Made by a program: the position numbers and the translations under genes. A stretch of 64,000 nt of DNA. Origin: Triparma columacea. Lineage: Eukaryota > Sar > Bolidophyceae > Parmales > Triparmaceae. The stretch spans positions 444-64,443 of the forward strand of contig BRYA01000158.1 of assembly GCA_030267965.1 (NCBI GenBank). The letters are read 5' to 3'. The notes beneath the pieces are model-generated. The model worked only from the letters and a program-made list of their open reading frames with translations. It had not been told where the DNA came from and searched no databases. Below, one piece after another: positions 21,281 through 32,018 of the stretch (the stretch's first letter is position 1; each line of letters begins with the position of its first letter).

Positions 21281-24200
21281 ATGGCTGAGTCAAAGGCTTT
21301 ACTGACATGTCTTCTCCCGAGGAGTGATCAGGAGATGTTTGTGAGCCCACCTGGATCTCCTGGCTATCTGGAAGTAGGGGATAGTGTCTGGGTTGATTTT
21401 TCTGATACTATTCATGACGATTTTGGGAAGTCTGCCACCCCCCCTTGGCCTGGAATCGTCATGGAGGTACAGTACAATGCTAGGAGCCTTTTTGCAAGCA
21501 AGGTGAAGGTCTGTTTCCACGAAGAGGACGGGGATCACACGCTGCTTATCGCAAGGTCAGTATTGGGTTGTTTGGCGGTTGGTCTCTTTTGACTGCCTTT
21601 GTACCCCTCCCTCTCATCCTTCTCCTGCCCTCCCCCTTTCCGATCCCACCTCTCAGATGCCGAAAGTTTGTTGGCCTTACTGTGGTATCCGATGAGACTG
21701 ACGTTTCATTGAATGACATTCAGACTTGTGAGCCGTTCGGCTCCTTCACGGACGACATCTTCTGCCGCAATTGGCGGTATAAAGGGTCTGGCTGGAATAC
21801 CTCCAGCAACCCCAACGTCAAGGCTTGGCAGGGAGACGTCCTTCATTTTACGACTGCTTACCTGAAGGATAGGCTCGGACCAGACAGCGAGGACGTTGAA
21901 GTTGCGCTTCGTCTCAAGACCTTTGAAAAGAAGATGAAGGTGAGTTGAAGGGAGGAGCGTCAAAACTTACACACATACAAACAAACTGACACCCCCTTTC
22001 CCTCCTCCTACCCTCTCTTCTCCCCTTCGCAGGCGCTGGAACTTCTCCTCCTTGCCCATTACATGTCGCCTAAGCTCCAGAATGGACACGACGCTGATGC
22101 TTCTCTTTCTGCGTCTCCTTCCTTCCCCACCCCAGCCTCCACCTCAGTCCGCGAACAATCCTCCGCGAACAAGCGACCTACAACGTCCCCGTCCCCTTCT
22201 TCTCCGCGCCGCAAAGTAAAGCTATCGAAGACAACCTCCTTAACCGCAGTAACCACCCCCTCCTCGTTATGGTCTGTTAAGGTTCTCTGGGAAGGTTATG
22301 GGAACCCAGTGTTTGATTTTTCTCCTAACAAGGTCTCCAGCGCAATAAACAACGCTGATGATGGGATAACTGTGGATGTAACTGTCATATATAATCGTAT
22401 GGCACGCGAATTCCTTCCGTCGCATACGTGTCGGCACCGCCAATCCCAGTGGTTGCAACGGAACAACACCCGGGAGGAGACCGAAATGGCAAAGCAGGAG
22501 GGGGGCAACTTCGTCTGCGTCGTTGAGGACTTAAGGAAGAAGTATGTTTTAAGGCTCTTAGATTCAAGAAGCCATTCCGGCGTCAAAATCAACCCCATCA
22601 CCCGCGAGGAGGTGGACCGCAAAGTTCTTCGAAATCTCATAGACGAGGATGGTGACGGCGAGGTTGGTGAAAGCGAGGACAGCAAGCGCAAGAAGTACAA
22701 TGAGGTGAGCATGGAGAAGAGGGGCAGGGGTTTGTGCTGCGTGCAGGGCGTAGCAGGTCCCCCGCAAAGCGTTGAGACGTTCCTCTCTTGAGCATGAATC
22801 ATCCCTCACCCCCCCCCCTCCACCACCTCGTCGTCGAGCAGGCCCTCGAGGTCCTCGAGTTAATGTTCATGAACTCCTACACCCCCAACCTCGACCTCGC
22901 CCACGCCGACCTCGCCCACGCCAACCTCGCCCAAGCCGACCTCGCCCAAGGCCTCAAACGATGTGAGGCAAATCTAGGCGGCAAGACGCAGCTACCTATG
23001 GTGAGCGGTGGCACCACCACCATCGACGACGTCACCATCGAAGACGTCATAAAGCTTGCTTCAACGCCTCAGTACGTAGACCGTGAGTCTAAGGCCTGGT
23101 TCGGCTTTGCTGCCATGCAAGCCTGCAACTGTGTACTACAATACACAATTGTTATGGGTATGCTGGCACCTGAATTCCTCGTGAAGCGTGAGAAATATGG
23201 GACCCTCTTCACGTCCACCGGCACCCCTTTAACCTCCCCCGACTTGAAGCTCCTGTACTACTGCACTGTCGAAGTGACTCCCAGCCTCTTCAAGGTTACC
23301 TTCCAACAAGATGACATTGTGTGCGAGGGTCAAACCAAAAGGTTCGGAGTTAAAGCCAGTCAGGCTGCTAATTTCTCGGCGGGGATACAGGAAGAGGGAA
23401 GAGGGTCCTGTTGGATTGATACACTCAAGGGGGTTGAGGCGGTTTCTGGCATGGATTTCCTAGAGAGATGTAGGAGGGCCATGGTTATGAAGCACGGAGA
23501 AGATAAGGCTAAGACGATCCTCGACGAACTCGAGGACCCTGTGGCAATTAGCGTGTCATCCCGCTATGGCCCTGGGGGCAATTTTGTCCTCCTAGTCCGC
23601 GTCGGAGAGGGGAAGGTCGCCACGGATTGGCTCATCTCGACCAGTGGGAACCAGGTAGTTCGGACCAGACAGTTCAATGCGGAGCAGATCAGAGACGTGG
23701 CTAGGAACGCCATATTCTCCGGACTGGGTAGCTTAGTAGTCAACGAGAACAAGGAGGCATGGCATGGAGACGGTCAGGCCGCGTTTAACAACCTCATCGG
23801 CTTCCTGCACATCGTTTCGGTGGTGCATGTAGCACTTGGGCCCTTGCTACGCCGCGGGGACAGTTCGGAGACGACGGAGACGACGATAATAGACTCCGCC
23901 GTAGCCTTATGCCGTATCGGGCTTGCCCACAACATGTCCTTCTGTGAGATTTTCAGCCTCTGCGAGTGGACCCAGCCGAACTACACCAGATTCATTATAG
24001 CCATGCTCCTCCCATACCCCATCCACGTGTTCAGCAGGTACGGCTTTAGGTGGGCCAAGAAGGGTGCGGTGAAGGGCCTCCTCAATCCAGGCAGTGACAT
24101 CAAGCGCCTGCTGAGCGCAGTGTCCAAAGGGTGTCCTCAAGATAGCAAGCAGAGAAAAAGAAACCTACGCTGTCTGAGGCTTACTCGCGTGGCCGTCGTG

Positions 24201-24701
24201 CTCATATATGAGATAGATTTCCATGACGTCGACGATGGGACTCTCCCCCCTCTCCCCCCACTCCCCCAAATCACAGATGGCTTAAAGGATATGTCCACAA
24301 CCAGCATCATGAGGGAATACCTTAACCCTATTGCCATGCGCCTCAGTCCCAGCAGCGACTCTCCCGCTGCCAAGCTTGGCCTTTGCCAGAATAACGGTGG
24401 CATCAACCAAAAACGACTCTTGGAACTTTTGATCCAGTACAACATCGAGCTAACAAGCGACATTTTCAAGAAGCTGTATCGATTCGAGATTTTCTCTAAG
24501 AGCCTAGCCTGGAACTTTTTAACGCATGACATTGCCAACATTAGTTATTGCCCTTTTGAGGATGTCAGGAACTTGCTTGAGAAGTGGGGTGACGACGATT
24601 ACGGCGTGGAGTTTGGCAAGCTGAGTGAAATTATAGCGGATAAAGGCAAGGAAAGGGCGGAGAAGCAGAAGTCAAAGAAGAGGAGTCAAGAGGTCTCGTG
24701 A
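21281..24701 (+). CDS. PWWP-like domain protein, otherwise unknown
   Basis: Exons 21281-21555, 21657-21939, 22033-22704 and 22842-24701 join in phase (1029 aa). The N-terminus has VGDSVWVDFSD and, after 16 residues, PPWPGIVMEV, the layout of a PWWP/Tudor-type domain that reads methylated histones. A second similar barrel may follow after residue 185. The middle holds a Ser/Pro-rich, basic stretch. Exon 4 starts with short A(D/N)LA pentapeptide-like repeats (HADLAHANLAQADLA), then about 560 residues without a family I recognise, ending in a Lys-rich, nuclear-signal-like tail (KQKSKKRS). A chromatin role is inference from the PWWP-like part. The first donor is GTCAGT, unlike the usual GTGAG. 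Confidence 0.72.
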
Positions 24702-24843
24702 TGATGCTCGTGGTGTTACTGTTGAACTCCCCGTGTCAAAGGAGTGATGTAAACGATAATTGAGAGAATAAAATATTATAGCATTTTATTATGGATATGA
24801 ATATCCGCTAGGATCACCCACCGCACAAAGTGGGGGGTTGGGG

Positions 24844-24993
24844 CTACCTAGTAAGGGTTGAAGCGCTGGGAACTGAGAAGACAGTGTCCCCATCCAATTC
24901 CCCGTTTTCCATCTTTTCCTTCAGCACCTTCAACCTCTTCTCGTTCCTCTTTATAATCATCCTCTGCGTCCTCTCTTGCTCGTCCTTGTTCAT
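24844..24993 (-). CDS. Small basic helical ORF (49 aa) or alternative last exon
   Basis: An ATG frame of 49 codons starts 4 bp after the stop of the Pro-rich gene on the same strand. It encodes a charged helix (KDEQERTQRMIIKRNEKRLK) followed by a short Ser/Thr tail. It may be an alternative 3' exon of the upstream gene instead of an independent gene. No family is recognised. Confidence 0.3.
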   Translation of the reverse strand: MNKDEQERTQRMIIKRNEKRLKVLKEKMENGELDGDTVFSVPSASTLTR

Positions 24994-24996
24994 TGT

Positions 24997-25817
24997 TTAA
25001 AGGGGCAGGGGTGGTGGGGCTCGTCCGAGTCCTGGAGGTAATGCCGCTTTTCCACTCAAGTTAGTAATTTTTTTCTTAGGAGGTGGAGGAGGTGGTTTAG
25101 GGCGTGCCGACTTTTCCTTAGCCGCGTCCCCTGATGATGTCGGTTTGGGAGGTGGGGCTGGACGGTTGCTCGGTGGTGCAGGTCTGTCGTCAGATGCAGT
25201 TGTCGTCAATTTCGGGGGAACCGGTGGAGCCTTGGTTGGATTGGAAAGATCACGTATTTGGTTCGAATGTTCGAATGGGGCCATGTGAGATAGATCATTT
25301 TGCCATTTTTGCCCTGGCTCAAAATGAAGTAACCATGAAGTACTAGGGGAGCATATTCCTTGGGTATTTCAGATTTTAATTTGGGGTATTTACCCAAGCT
25401 GATTTTCCGTACGTAGGAACCTGGTACCCGTACGTGGGAACCTAGCTGCGCAAGAGAAAAAAATCTTGGGTAATTACCCAAGACTCTAAATCGTACCCAA
25501 GGAATATGCTCCCCTATGAAGTACGTTTTTTGGGGTGAAAAAGCATGGTCTAGTTCTGCATTATTATTAATATCAACGTCGTAGCGTCGCACGAGAGAAG
25601 GGCCTCAGTGAGACGAAAGTTAAGGGGGCGGGGGGTGGGGAGTGTTGCTATTGAGAGGGGGGGGGGGAGGGAGAGAGAGAGGTTAGGTTGGGGAAGCAAA
25701 GATCCGCAGAGAAGGGGGGGTGGGGGATTTCATGCTTACCACAGTGGAAAGGTCGCTATCTTTCTCCACAATTTTGTATGACGATGTCACAGGGTTCAGC
25801 GTCGGAGTGCAAGCCAT
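24997..25817 (-). CDS. Small Pro-rich (SH3-ligand-like) protein
   Basis: Exons 25817-25740 and 25317-24997 join in phase 0 across an intron of 422 bp (132 aa). The first exon gives MACTPTLNPVTSSYKIVEKD. The second holds PxxP motifs (KAPPVPPK, DRPAPPSNRPAPPPK, RPKPPPPPPKKK), the kind that bind SH3 or profilin modules in actin regulators. No catalytic domain is present. The intron carries the inverted-repeat element at 25344-25516. An open frame that spans that element (25206-25592) is not used. Confidence 0.6.
25344..25516. mobile_element. hAT-like MITE, 173 bp, 23-bp perfect TIRs, 8-bp target duplication
   Basis: The left end begins TAGGGGAGCATATTCC and the right end is its exact reverse complement over 23 bp. 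Both ends are flanked by TGAAGTAC (25336-25343 and 25517-25524). An 8-bp duplication with short TIRs is the hallmark of hAT-superfamily transposons. With no coding capacity this is a non-autonomous copy. The interior has further small inverted repeats (TTGGGTAATTACCCAA near 25468). It lies inside an intron of the small Pro-rich gene. Intact TIRs and an exact duplication indicate a recent insertion. Confidence 0.92.
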
Positions 25818-26011
25818 GGTGTATTATTATATTAGGAGTGATGGATTAAATGTGTTCCAGTACCAGGTAGGGTGATCCCTTGAAAATTTTCCAAAACAAC
25901 ATATCAAAAGTCGTCCATAGGAATTCCTAGTGCCGGCGTCGTAAAAGGATTTAAAGTTTCAATTTCTTTCAAAAAAAGCCATTCCTGTTATCCGTAGTTT
26001 CCCTAATTCCC

Positions 26012-28100
26012 TCAGTCCACCACATCCTGTGGCACGAGTACTTCCTCGTCCCCCTCTTCCTCGAACTCCATATCTTGCCCCATCCTTTCTTCTTCCCTCC
26101 TCTCATATAGTCCCTTCGCATCCTTATCATCGAGTGAATCAATCCATCCAAGTTCTTCCGGTCTTTCATCTTTCTTCCCCGCCAGCGTCTCCACCATCCC
26201 CCCAAACCCCAGCTGCTTCAAAACCTCGTCCATGGGACCCAGACCACCCTCCTTTACGTCCACCTCGTTGTCGAGGAAACGGAGCATGCTGAAGTCGTTC
26301 TCCCGCATCTTGTAAGTCTGGAAATATCCAGGTCCCTTCTTGTCCAGGCTGTAGAGGTGTTCCTTATAAATGCACTAAGAGGATTATTTGGGGTGGGGGT
26401 GTTGGGGGTGGGGTGGGGCAGGAGTGTTAGTGTCTGTACCGTTTTGTGTTTCCTTAATACGTAATTTCCTTCCTCGTTCCCCATCCTTTGTGTGTGTGTA
26501 TATTTTAGTTCCTCCCTCTCCACCCTTCCTAATCCTCACCTCTTCTTCTTCCGTCCCAACCTCCATCGCTTTACTCAAGTCTCCCACAATCCTCGTAAAC
26601 TTCCCATAAGGGTCAGGTTGCATATTCTCCAACTGCCTCGCCAGTCTCCTAACCCCTTCCCTCAAACCTTCAACATCAATCCCTTCCTCCGCAGCGAACT
26701 CATACATGAATTTCCTCAATTCTGTACCTCCACTTATAACCATACCCTTATCGACGAATCGTATCTCAGGTGGGAGCATGCTCAGGAGTTTGGGATCGGA
26801 GGAGAAGGAGGTGGACATCTTCTGGGCCCACGCTGTCATCTTTACGGTTTCATCGTAACCGTAGAACTTACGGGAACTTTTTAAAAAGGGGGAAAGTGGG
26901 GGGGTTGGGGGGGTGGGGGGAGGTGGGGTGAGAAGAAGGACTGGGTTTGGCGCTGTGTGTGTGTGTTTATTGTATGTGTTTTTGTCCGTGTCACATCCTT
27001 AATCTGTCCTAATTTCCACCCCCCCCCCTCCCCTATCCCTCCCTCCCTTTTTTCCTTCCCTCTTAACTAAATCCCCTACGTTCCCCTCCTCTCTCACCTA
27101 TCAATATTGAACCTATTAGGGTCCCCCTTAGTCAAGTACTCCATAGTATTCTTCCCCTCTCTTTTCGTCTTCTCATAATACTCCGCGTCCCTAGCTTTCT
27201 TCTCCCACACGCTCCTCATCCCTTGCAGCACCACCCAAGAGGCGCAGATTTCGTAGGGGGTGGTACCGGCGTAGGATTGGACGTCGAGGTTGGCGAAGTT
27301 TGGACCGATTGTTGACTCGGCGTTTAGGACCATTTGACGGAAGGGGGAGGATATCTTGTTCTCCAGGATTAAGTAGGCGTCGCGGAGAGACTGGTAAGGA
27401 ATAGGAATTGGAGGTGACGGGGGGGGGGGAGCGGGGGGGTGAGGAACAGTTTATTGCGAATGGAAGGGACTTCACATTGGAGAATAATGATAACCCATTC
27501 CTCAGAGAGATTGTCATTTGGCATCCCGCTTCATGTATAGTCCCCCCCATATTTGTGTTCCCCTCACCTTCAATCTCTTAGCCTCTTCTACATTCCCCTC
27601 GCTCTGTGCTTTAAGTTTCATGCTTGTCAAGCACCTCTTCATTTCCATACCCATCCAGTCCCTATTAGCTAGTACAAAGTCCACCGCCTCATCATTACAA
27701 GGGTCACCAACAGGGTCGGGCAACGCCTTAGTCAAACCCTCAACGAGACCCTCTACAGTGAGGTTTGGACGAGGGATCCTGTGCCTCTCTCTGGTTGCAA
27801 GGTCAACACCAGGTGAGAATTCAGCCATCCTATATTCTTCCCCTAGGTTGCTTAGTTTGACTGGCTGTTTCGTTAAGACGTCCATTACTGCACGTCCCTC
27901 TGATATCATCCTTAACCCTGTCTCCTCATCTACTAGGACCTCCTGGGTGGAAGCTGGGGTAGAGGGGGAGGAGGGTGGTGATGGATTCGGGGAGATTTCA
28001 GAGGGACTAAGAGGATCTAGAGAGCTCCCAGGGGTACGAGCGGGAGGAGCTCCGGATGTTTGGAGTTCGAGGTTGGCCTTCTTGCGTGCTCTTTTGCTAA
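26012..28100 (-). CDS. Conserved-looking unknown protein (5' exon not found)
   Basis: Exons 28100-27568, 27390-27098, 26876-26540 and 26374-26012 join in phase (about 508 codons seen). The 5' acceptor at 28101 (AAAAACAG) implies a further upstream exon with the start codon, which I could not place. After a Ser/Pro-rich, basic N-terminus there is a mostly helical protein with ordered motifs (GEEYRMAEFSPGVDL, IPRPNLTVEGLVEGL, KRCLTSMKLKAQSEGN, FANLDVQSYAGTTPYEICASW). The C-terminus is acidic. The Ser-rich start would suit a transit peptide, but that is a guess. No domain was recognised. Confidence 0.7.
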
Positions 28101-28675
28101 CTGTTTTTGAGGTGATTGTGTTGGGGTGTGAGAGGGGGGGGGAGGGATTGAGTGTGTGAGTGTGTTGTAGTGTGTTGTGGTGTGTTGTGGTGTGTTATAG
28201 CGTGTTATAGCCCATCATATACCATCATATAGCATCCTATAACATCACAATATAATATAAAGGTCCATAAGGGTCCATAAAGCCAATTAGAGTCCTCTCA
28301 CATCGCTGTATCGATGATGTGGTTCTAATCCTATATATGTATCTCTAAGCTCCATGATATTGTATTACTTACCACCCATTAATTTAGTATCATATCTTGA
28401 AGATGGAATAAGTACATTATATCCATTACTTAGTGAGAACAGAATTAAGGCTATTAACCACTTCATTTCCACAAAGAATGATGGCCTCACTGAGTGTGGG
28501 AAGGTCAATTCTGGAGTCAAGGGAAAAAAGGATATTTTCAGTTACATCAAGCGCACGCAAGTTAGTGTTCCATCAGCGGCTTCTCTGACGAAGAGTCGTT
28601 GATATGTGAGGGAATCTATTTATGCAACAATAAAAGAAGGTTTAGATGCTTCAGCTCTGCTTAAGATGAATCAAC
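28101..28675. other. Intergenic with short degenerate repeats
   Basis: 28150-28260 has runs of GTGTGTTGTG and GTGTTATAG followed by CATCATATAGCAT-type repeats. The rest is AT-rich. An 82-codon frame at 28354-28602 on the + strand has no recognisable content. Confidence 0.55.
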
Positions 28676-29650
28676 TTAAACGTGGTGCCTAGAAATGTGT
28701 CTCTTGAGGCTGCTTTTATCCTTTGCCTTATATTCACACCCTTCCTGCGGGCATGGATGCCATGTTACGCCAATATCGTGAATATTAGCAAGGTGCTTCT
28801 TGATTAGGCCTCTTTGCTTGGCCTTATATTCACACCCTTCTTGCGGGCATGTATGCCAAGTTACTCCAATATCGTGAATATTAGCAAGGTGGTGCTTGAT
28901 GTGGCTTCTCATCTTCGCCTTATATTCACAACCCTCTTGTGGGCATGTATGCCAGGTTACGCCAATGTCGTGAGTATTAGCAAGGTGCTGCTTGATGTTG
29001 CCTCTCTCCTTCGCCTCAAATTCACACCCCTCTTGCGGGCATGTATGCCACGTTACGCCAATATCGTGAATATGAGCAAGGTGTATCTTGATGTTGTCTC
29101 TCCTCTTCGTCTTATAATCACACCCTTCTTGCGGGCATGAATGCCATACTGTGCTAATACCGTACTGAGACTTCTTATCATACCCAGGCTTATATTCATC
29201 ATCATCATTTTCATCACCATTACCATCACCATCCCAAGAGTCATCGTCCTCGTCAGAGTCATCGTCCTCGTCATAGTCTTCTTCGCCATTGTCATATGTG
29301 TATTCAATTGTCGTCTCTCTCTTTCTTTCCTTGCTCCTGCTGTTAGTATTCCCTTCAGCAATAACATCCTCATCCTCATCACATGGTTGGCAAACAAGCA
29401 AATCATGCCGTACCACGTTGCTATCTTCAATAATCTCCCCGCTTCCCGATTCTTCGACACCACTTGCTGTCGATCTACCCTTGCTGCCTCCTTGAAACCC
29501 ACCAAGGATACCCAGGACCCCTGGTACAACTTCTTCCACCTGGAATTCATCTATTACGGTTATACTAGGCGCAAATATGTCAATATGCGACCTCGGATCT
29601 CGACAAGTCGCGGGCACGGCCCCCGATATGGACTCTTGTCTTGGTTGCAT
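28676..29650 (-). CDS. Tandem C2H2 zinc-finger protein
   Basis: Single exon, 324 aa. The N-terminal half is acidic, with a long Asp/Glu tract (about 120-160). The C-terminal half has five C2H2 fingers in exact tandem, each CPQEGC-x12-H-x4-H with a constant linker DIGVTWHTCPQEGC (31-residue, 93-bp period). Only the helix positions that read DNA vary: RRDNIKIH, ERGNIKQH, MRSHIKHH, QRGLIKKH, DKSSLKRH. This linker differs from the common TGEKP linker of animal fingers. Near-identical repeats indicate recent expansion. Nucleic-acid binding is expected from the family; the target is unknown. Confidence 0.88.
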   Translation of the reverse strand: MQPRQESISGAVPATCRDPRSHIDIFAPSITVIDEFQVEEVVPGVLGILGGFQGGSKGRSTASGVEESGSGEIIEDSNVVRHDLLVCQPCDEDEDVIAEGNTNSRSKERKRETTIEYTYDNGEEDYDEDDDSDEDDDSWDGDGNGDENDDDEYKPGYDKKSQYGISTVWHSCPQEGCDYKTKRRDNIKIHLAHIHDIGVTWHTCPQEGCEFEAKERGNIKQHLANTHDIGVTWHTCPQEGCEYKAKMRSHIKHHLANIHDIGVTWHTCPQEGCEYKAKQRGLIKKHLANIHDIGVTWHPCPQEGCEYKAKDKSSLKRHISRHHV

Positions 29651-29833
29651 AGGGCTTTTAAACCCTCAAAATCCAGAAAAATCAGTGCAAAAATCCCTAT
29701 CTCAAAGAAGGGCTAAAATATGATTCACAAACAATGTATACACCATCATTCATGTATCATATTTGTATACATAGCAATTATGTCACTATCTGAAACGATT
29801 CTGACCTTTCAAATTCCTTTTGAACCTCAAAAT

Positions 29834-30433
29834 ATGAATTGTCGAAGACTGAGTCAACTTTCTCCTTTCACCTCACCTCTACTTACTCATCAACACACTC
29901 TTCAACGCACTCATCTAAACACACAACTTGCTCTACACTCTCTCCAACCCCTACAGCCCCTCGAATCCCTTCCTTCCTCCCTCCCACCCACCATCCCTAC
30001 CACCCTCCCCCCACCCACCGCAGTTTACGCCCCCTCTCTCCCCCCCGGTACGTTGTTATCCCTAGTCCTAACAAGTATCCTCTCCGTCGCCGCTTACGTA
30101 TTTTGGAGCAACGCTATAGTGCCAGCGAAAAGAGAGGAGCTTATGAAGGACAAGCAGCCAGGGGGTCAAGTAGAAAGCTACCTTGGGGGGCTGGAGGAGG
30201 GGGGGGAGGAGGAGGAGGTTGGAGTAGGTAGGAATTTCCAAAGATGGTTGTTCTCGGACTGGTTAAGAGCAAGGGAGGGGAAGGGTAGGAGGAAGAAGGA
30301 TAGGGCAATCCCGGGCTTGAAGGGGAAGTTCAACAGCGGGGACAACCCTGTTCTGGTGGCGGCAGCTGGGATTATCGCACTAGGGGTAGCTGATGGGGTG
30401 TTTGGGAAGGTCAGGGATGGGTTTGTACCTTAG
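29834..30433 (+). CDS. Probable plastid membrane protein, unknown function
   Basis: Intronless, 199 aa from the ATG at 29834; in-frame ATGs also lie at 29720 and 29780, giving up to 237 aa. The first 60 residues are Ser/Thr/Leu/Pro-rich with few acids, like a transit peptide. Two hydrophobic segments follow: LLSLVLTSILSVAAYVFW and VLVAAAGIIALGVADGVFG. Between them is RNFQRWLFSDWL and a basic KGRRKKDR stretch. The layout (short N-terminal membrane span, soluble loop, C-terminal span) is typical of small thylakoid or envelope proteins. No family is recognised. Confidence 0.65.
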   Translation: MNCRRLSQLSPFTSPLLTHQHTLQRTHLNTQLALHSLQPLQPLESLPSSLPPTIPTTLPPPTAVYAPSLPPGTLLSLVLTSILSVAAYVFWSNAIVPAKREELMKDKQPGGQVESYLGGLEEGGEEEEVGVGRNFQRWLFSDWLRAREGKGRRKKDRAIPGLKGKFNSGDNPVLVAAAGIIALGVADGVFGKVRDGFVP

Positions 30434-30553
30434 TATGTGTGTGTGTTGTTTCTGAAGAAAAAATACATGGTGACACACATGTACAGACTAGTTTTTACCG
30501 CCCCCTTTTACATCCCCTAACGAACGTTCTCATGTCTAGATTCTTGCCTGTCT

Positions 30554-31693
30554 TCAACGTTCTAGCAGGTCGCGAGCTATCAGTAGGAGCTTCACTGAGA
30601 CCTCCATCTCCCTGAGCCTCTCCTGTGCGGGGGAGCGAGAGTGTGTGTTTTTGTTAGGATGATCAAACCCCAACGTCGAAAAATATATTAGGGTTACACC
30701 CCCCACACACACACGCACACACACACACAACCACTGTCGCGTTTCCGTCCTTTTTTGTAAACCTCCTGTCAAACTCACCTCGTCCTCCCTCCCCCAGCCG
30801 TCCCCCATCTTAGCGATCTCTCTAATCTTTCTCCCCCTCTCGACCTCAATCCTCCCGACTACCTCCTCAAAGGACATGTCGATCCCCTCCCTACCCCCCT
30901 CAACGTGTGACCTTATAGCTTCCTTATCCACGTCCCGGCAATTAACCATCTCGTCAGCACCACAAATCCCAGCCTTCCCCAACGTTCCTTCAACGAAATC
31001 TAGCAGTAGCTCATAGTACCCCTCAACCGTACCATTCCCTTGCCTTCCCCCGTGGAGAACCGTGGGACTCCATGCCTTTGGTCCATCGAAACCTTTGTAA
31101 TAAACAAGAGCAGGGAAGGAGGTAACTACGGTTGATAACGACAGGCAGAACGGTAGCGCCAATGGGTCCTCACAGTTCACCCTGTAAAAGGACGTTCTAT
31201 TCACACCCCTCTCTAAGCCCGTGCCCTCTCCGACGCAGCCAACAACGTCGTCTTGACACGGGGCTCGGGAACGTAACGAAGCTGAACCCTCGTCAGATTT
31301 TTTGGACACGAATTCGAGACTACGAGAGTGGAGAGCGCTCCAAACACCAGAGAGGAGGGTGGAGTTAGGTGACGCCTTAGGGGCGTAGAGGTATACGAAC
31401 TTGTGACTTTGTGGTGATAGGTGAAGGACTATGTATGAGGTTGAAGATAGGAGGGGGACGGAGGGGGAGGAGGAGGAGGAGGGAGAGGGGGGTGGGGTGG
31501 CGGTGGAGGGAGAGGGGGGTGGGGTTGAAGGAACAGGCGGGGGGGAGTCTATAGTAGAAAAGGTGTCGGCAGCAAAAGAGTCGACAGAATGAGGGACAGA
31601 AAGAGGGGTCGAAGTGGAGATTGGGATAGTAAAACGAATAGAAGAAGTAAGGAGTATAAAGAGAACGTAGGAAATGTGAAAGCGGGTATACAT
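30554..31693 (-). CDS. Secreted thioredoxin-fold (PDI/ERp29-like) protein
   Basis: Exons 31693-30779 and 30622-30554 join in phase (327 aa). A signal peptide (about 1-22) precedes a Ser/Pro-rich stretch (35-75). Residues 80-240 look like a thioredoxin fold: a strand ending in VYLYAPK, then FYRVNCEDPLALPFC and SFPALVYYKGF with the cis-Pro position. There is no CxxC redox motif. The C-terminal 85 residues are helical and charged, as in the ERp29/ERp38 group. Such proteins act in the ER lumen in folding or secretion without redox chemistry. N-glycosylation sites (NRTS, NGTV, NSTL) fit an ER location. A (CA)n run sits in the intron. Confidence 0.6.
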   Translation of the reverse strand: MYTRFHISYVLFILLTSSIRFTIPISTSTPLSVPHSVDSFAADTFSTIDSPPPVPSTPPPSPSTATPPPSPSSSSSPSVPLLSSTSYIVLHLSPQSHKFVYLYAPKASPNSTLLSGVWSALHSRSLEFVSKKSDEGSASLRSRAPCQDDVVGCVGEGTGLERGVNRTSFYRVNCEDPLALPFCLSLSTVVTSFPALVYYKGFDGPKAWSPTVLHGGRQGNGTVEGYYELLLDFVEGTLGKAGICGADEMVNCRDVDKEAIRSHVEGGREGIDMSFEEVVGRIEVERGRKIREIAKMGDGWGREDEVSLTGGLQKRTETRQWLCVCVRVCVGGVTLIYFSTLGFDHPNKNTHSRSPAQERLREMEVSVKLLLIARDLLER

Positions 31694-32018
31694 TAAGTGT
31701 AGATTGAGTGTGAAGGAAGAAGATAAAGGAGGAGGGTTTTTTGAGAGAATTAATTGTTTTTGGGTTTGTGAGAGATCCTCAATTTCAACTGTGAGGGCTG
31801 CTTGAATTGCTGCTTGAATTGACGACGTCTCTACAATCCATGTGTATTGATAGGCAAACTAAGTCTATATATGCTATCTCATATTGCGTTTGATGCTTAC
31901 TTTGAGGGAATTTGGCAAAGATATCGTCTGACACCTTCCCGCAATGATTGCTCTTCACCCCTTTTTTTACTCTTCACACAAACTCATTCGTTACTTAAAT
32001 ACTCATCACACACAGAAA

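Noticed and set aside
25206..25592. 128-codon minus-strand frame
   Set aside because: It runs through the MITE and its flanks; the Pro-rich gene uses another frame with good splice sites.
28354..28602. 82-codon + strand frame
   Set aside because: No recognisable content, AT-rich spacer, no splice support.
29053..29716. Frames of 165 and 191 codons over the C2H2 gene's 5' half
   Set aside because: Shadows of the Asp/Glu-rich coding tract (poly-Met/Thr or poly-Ile/Val from GAT/GAC repeats).
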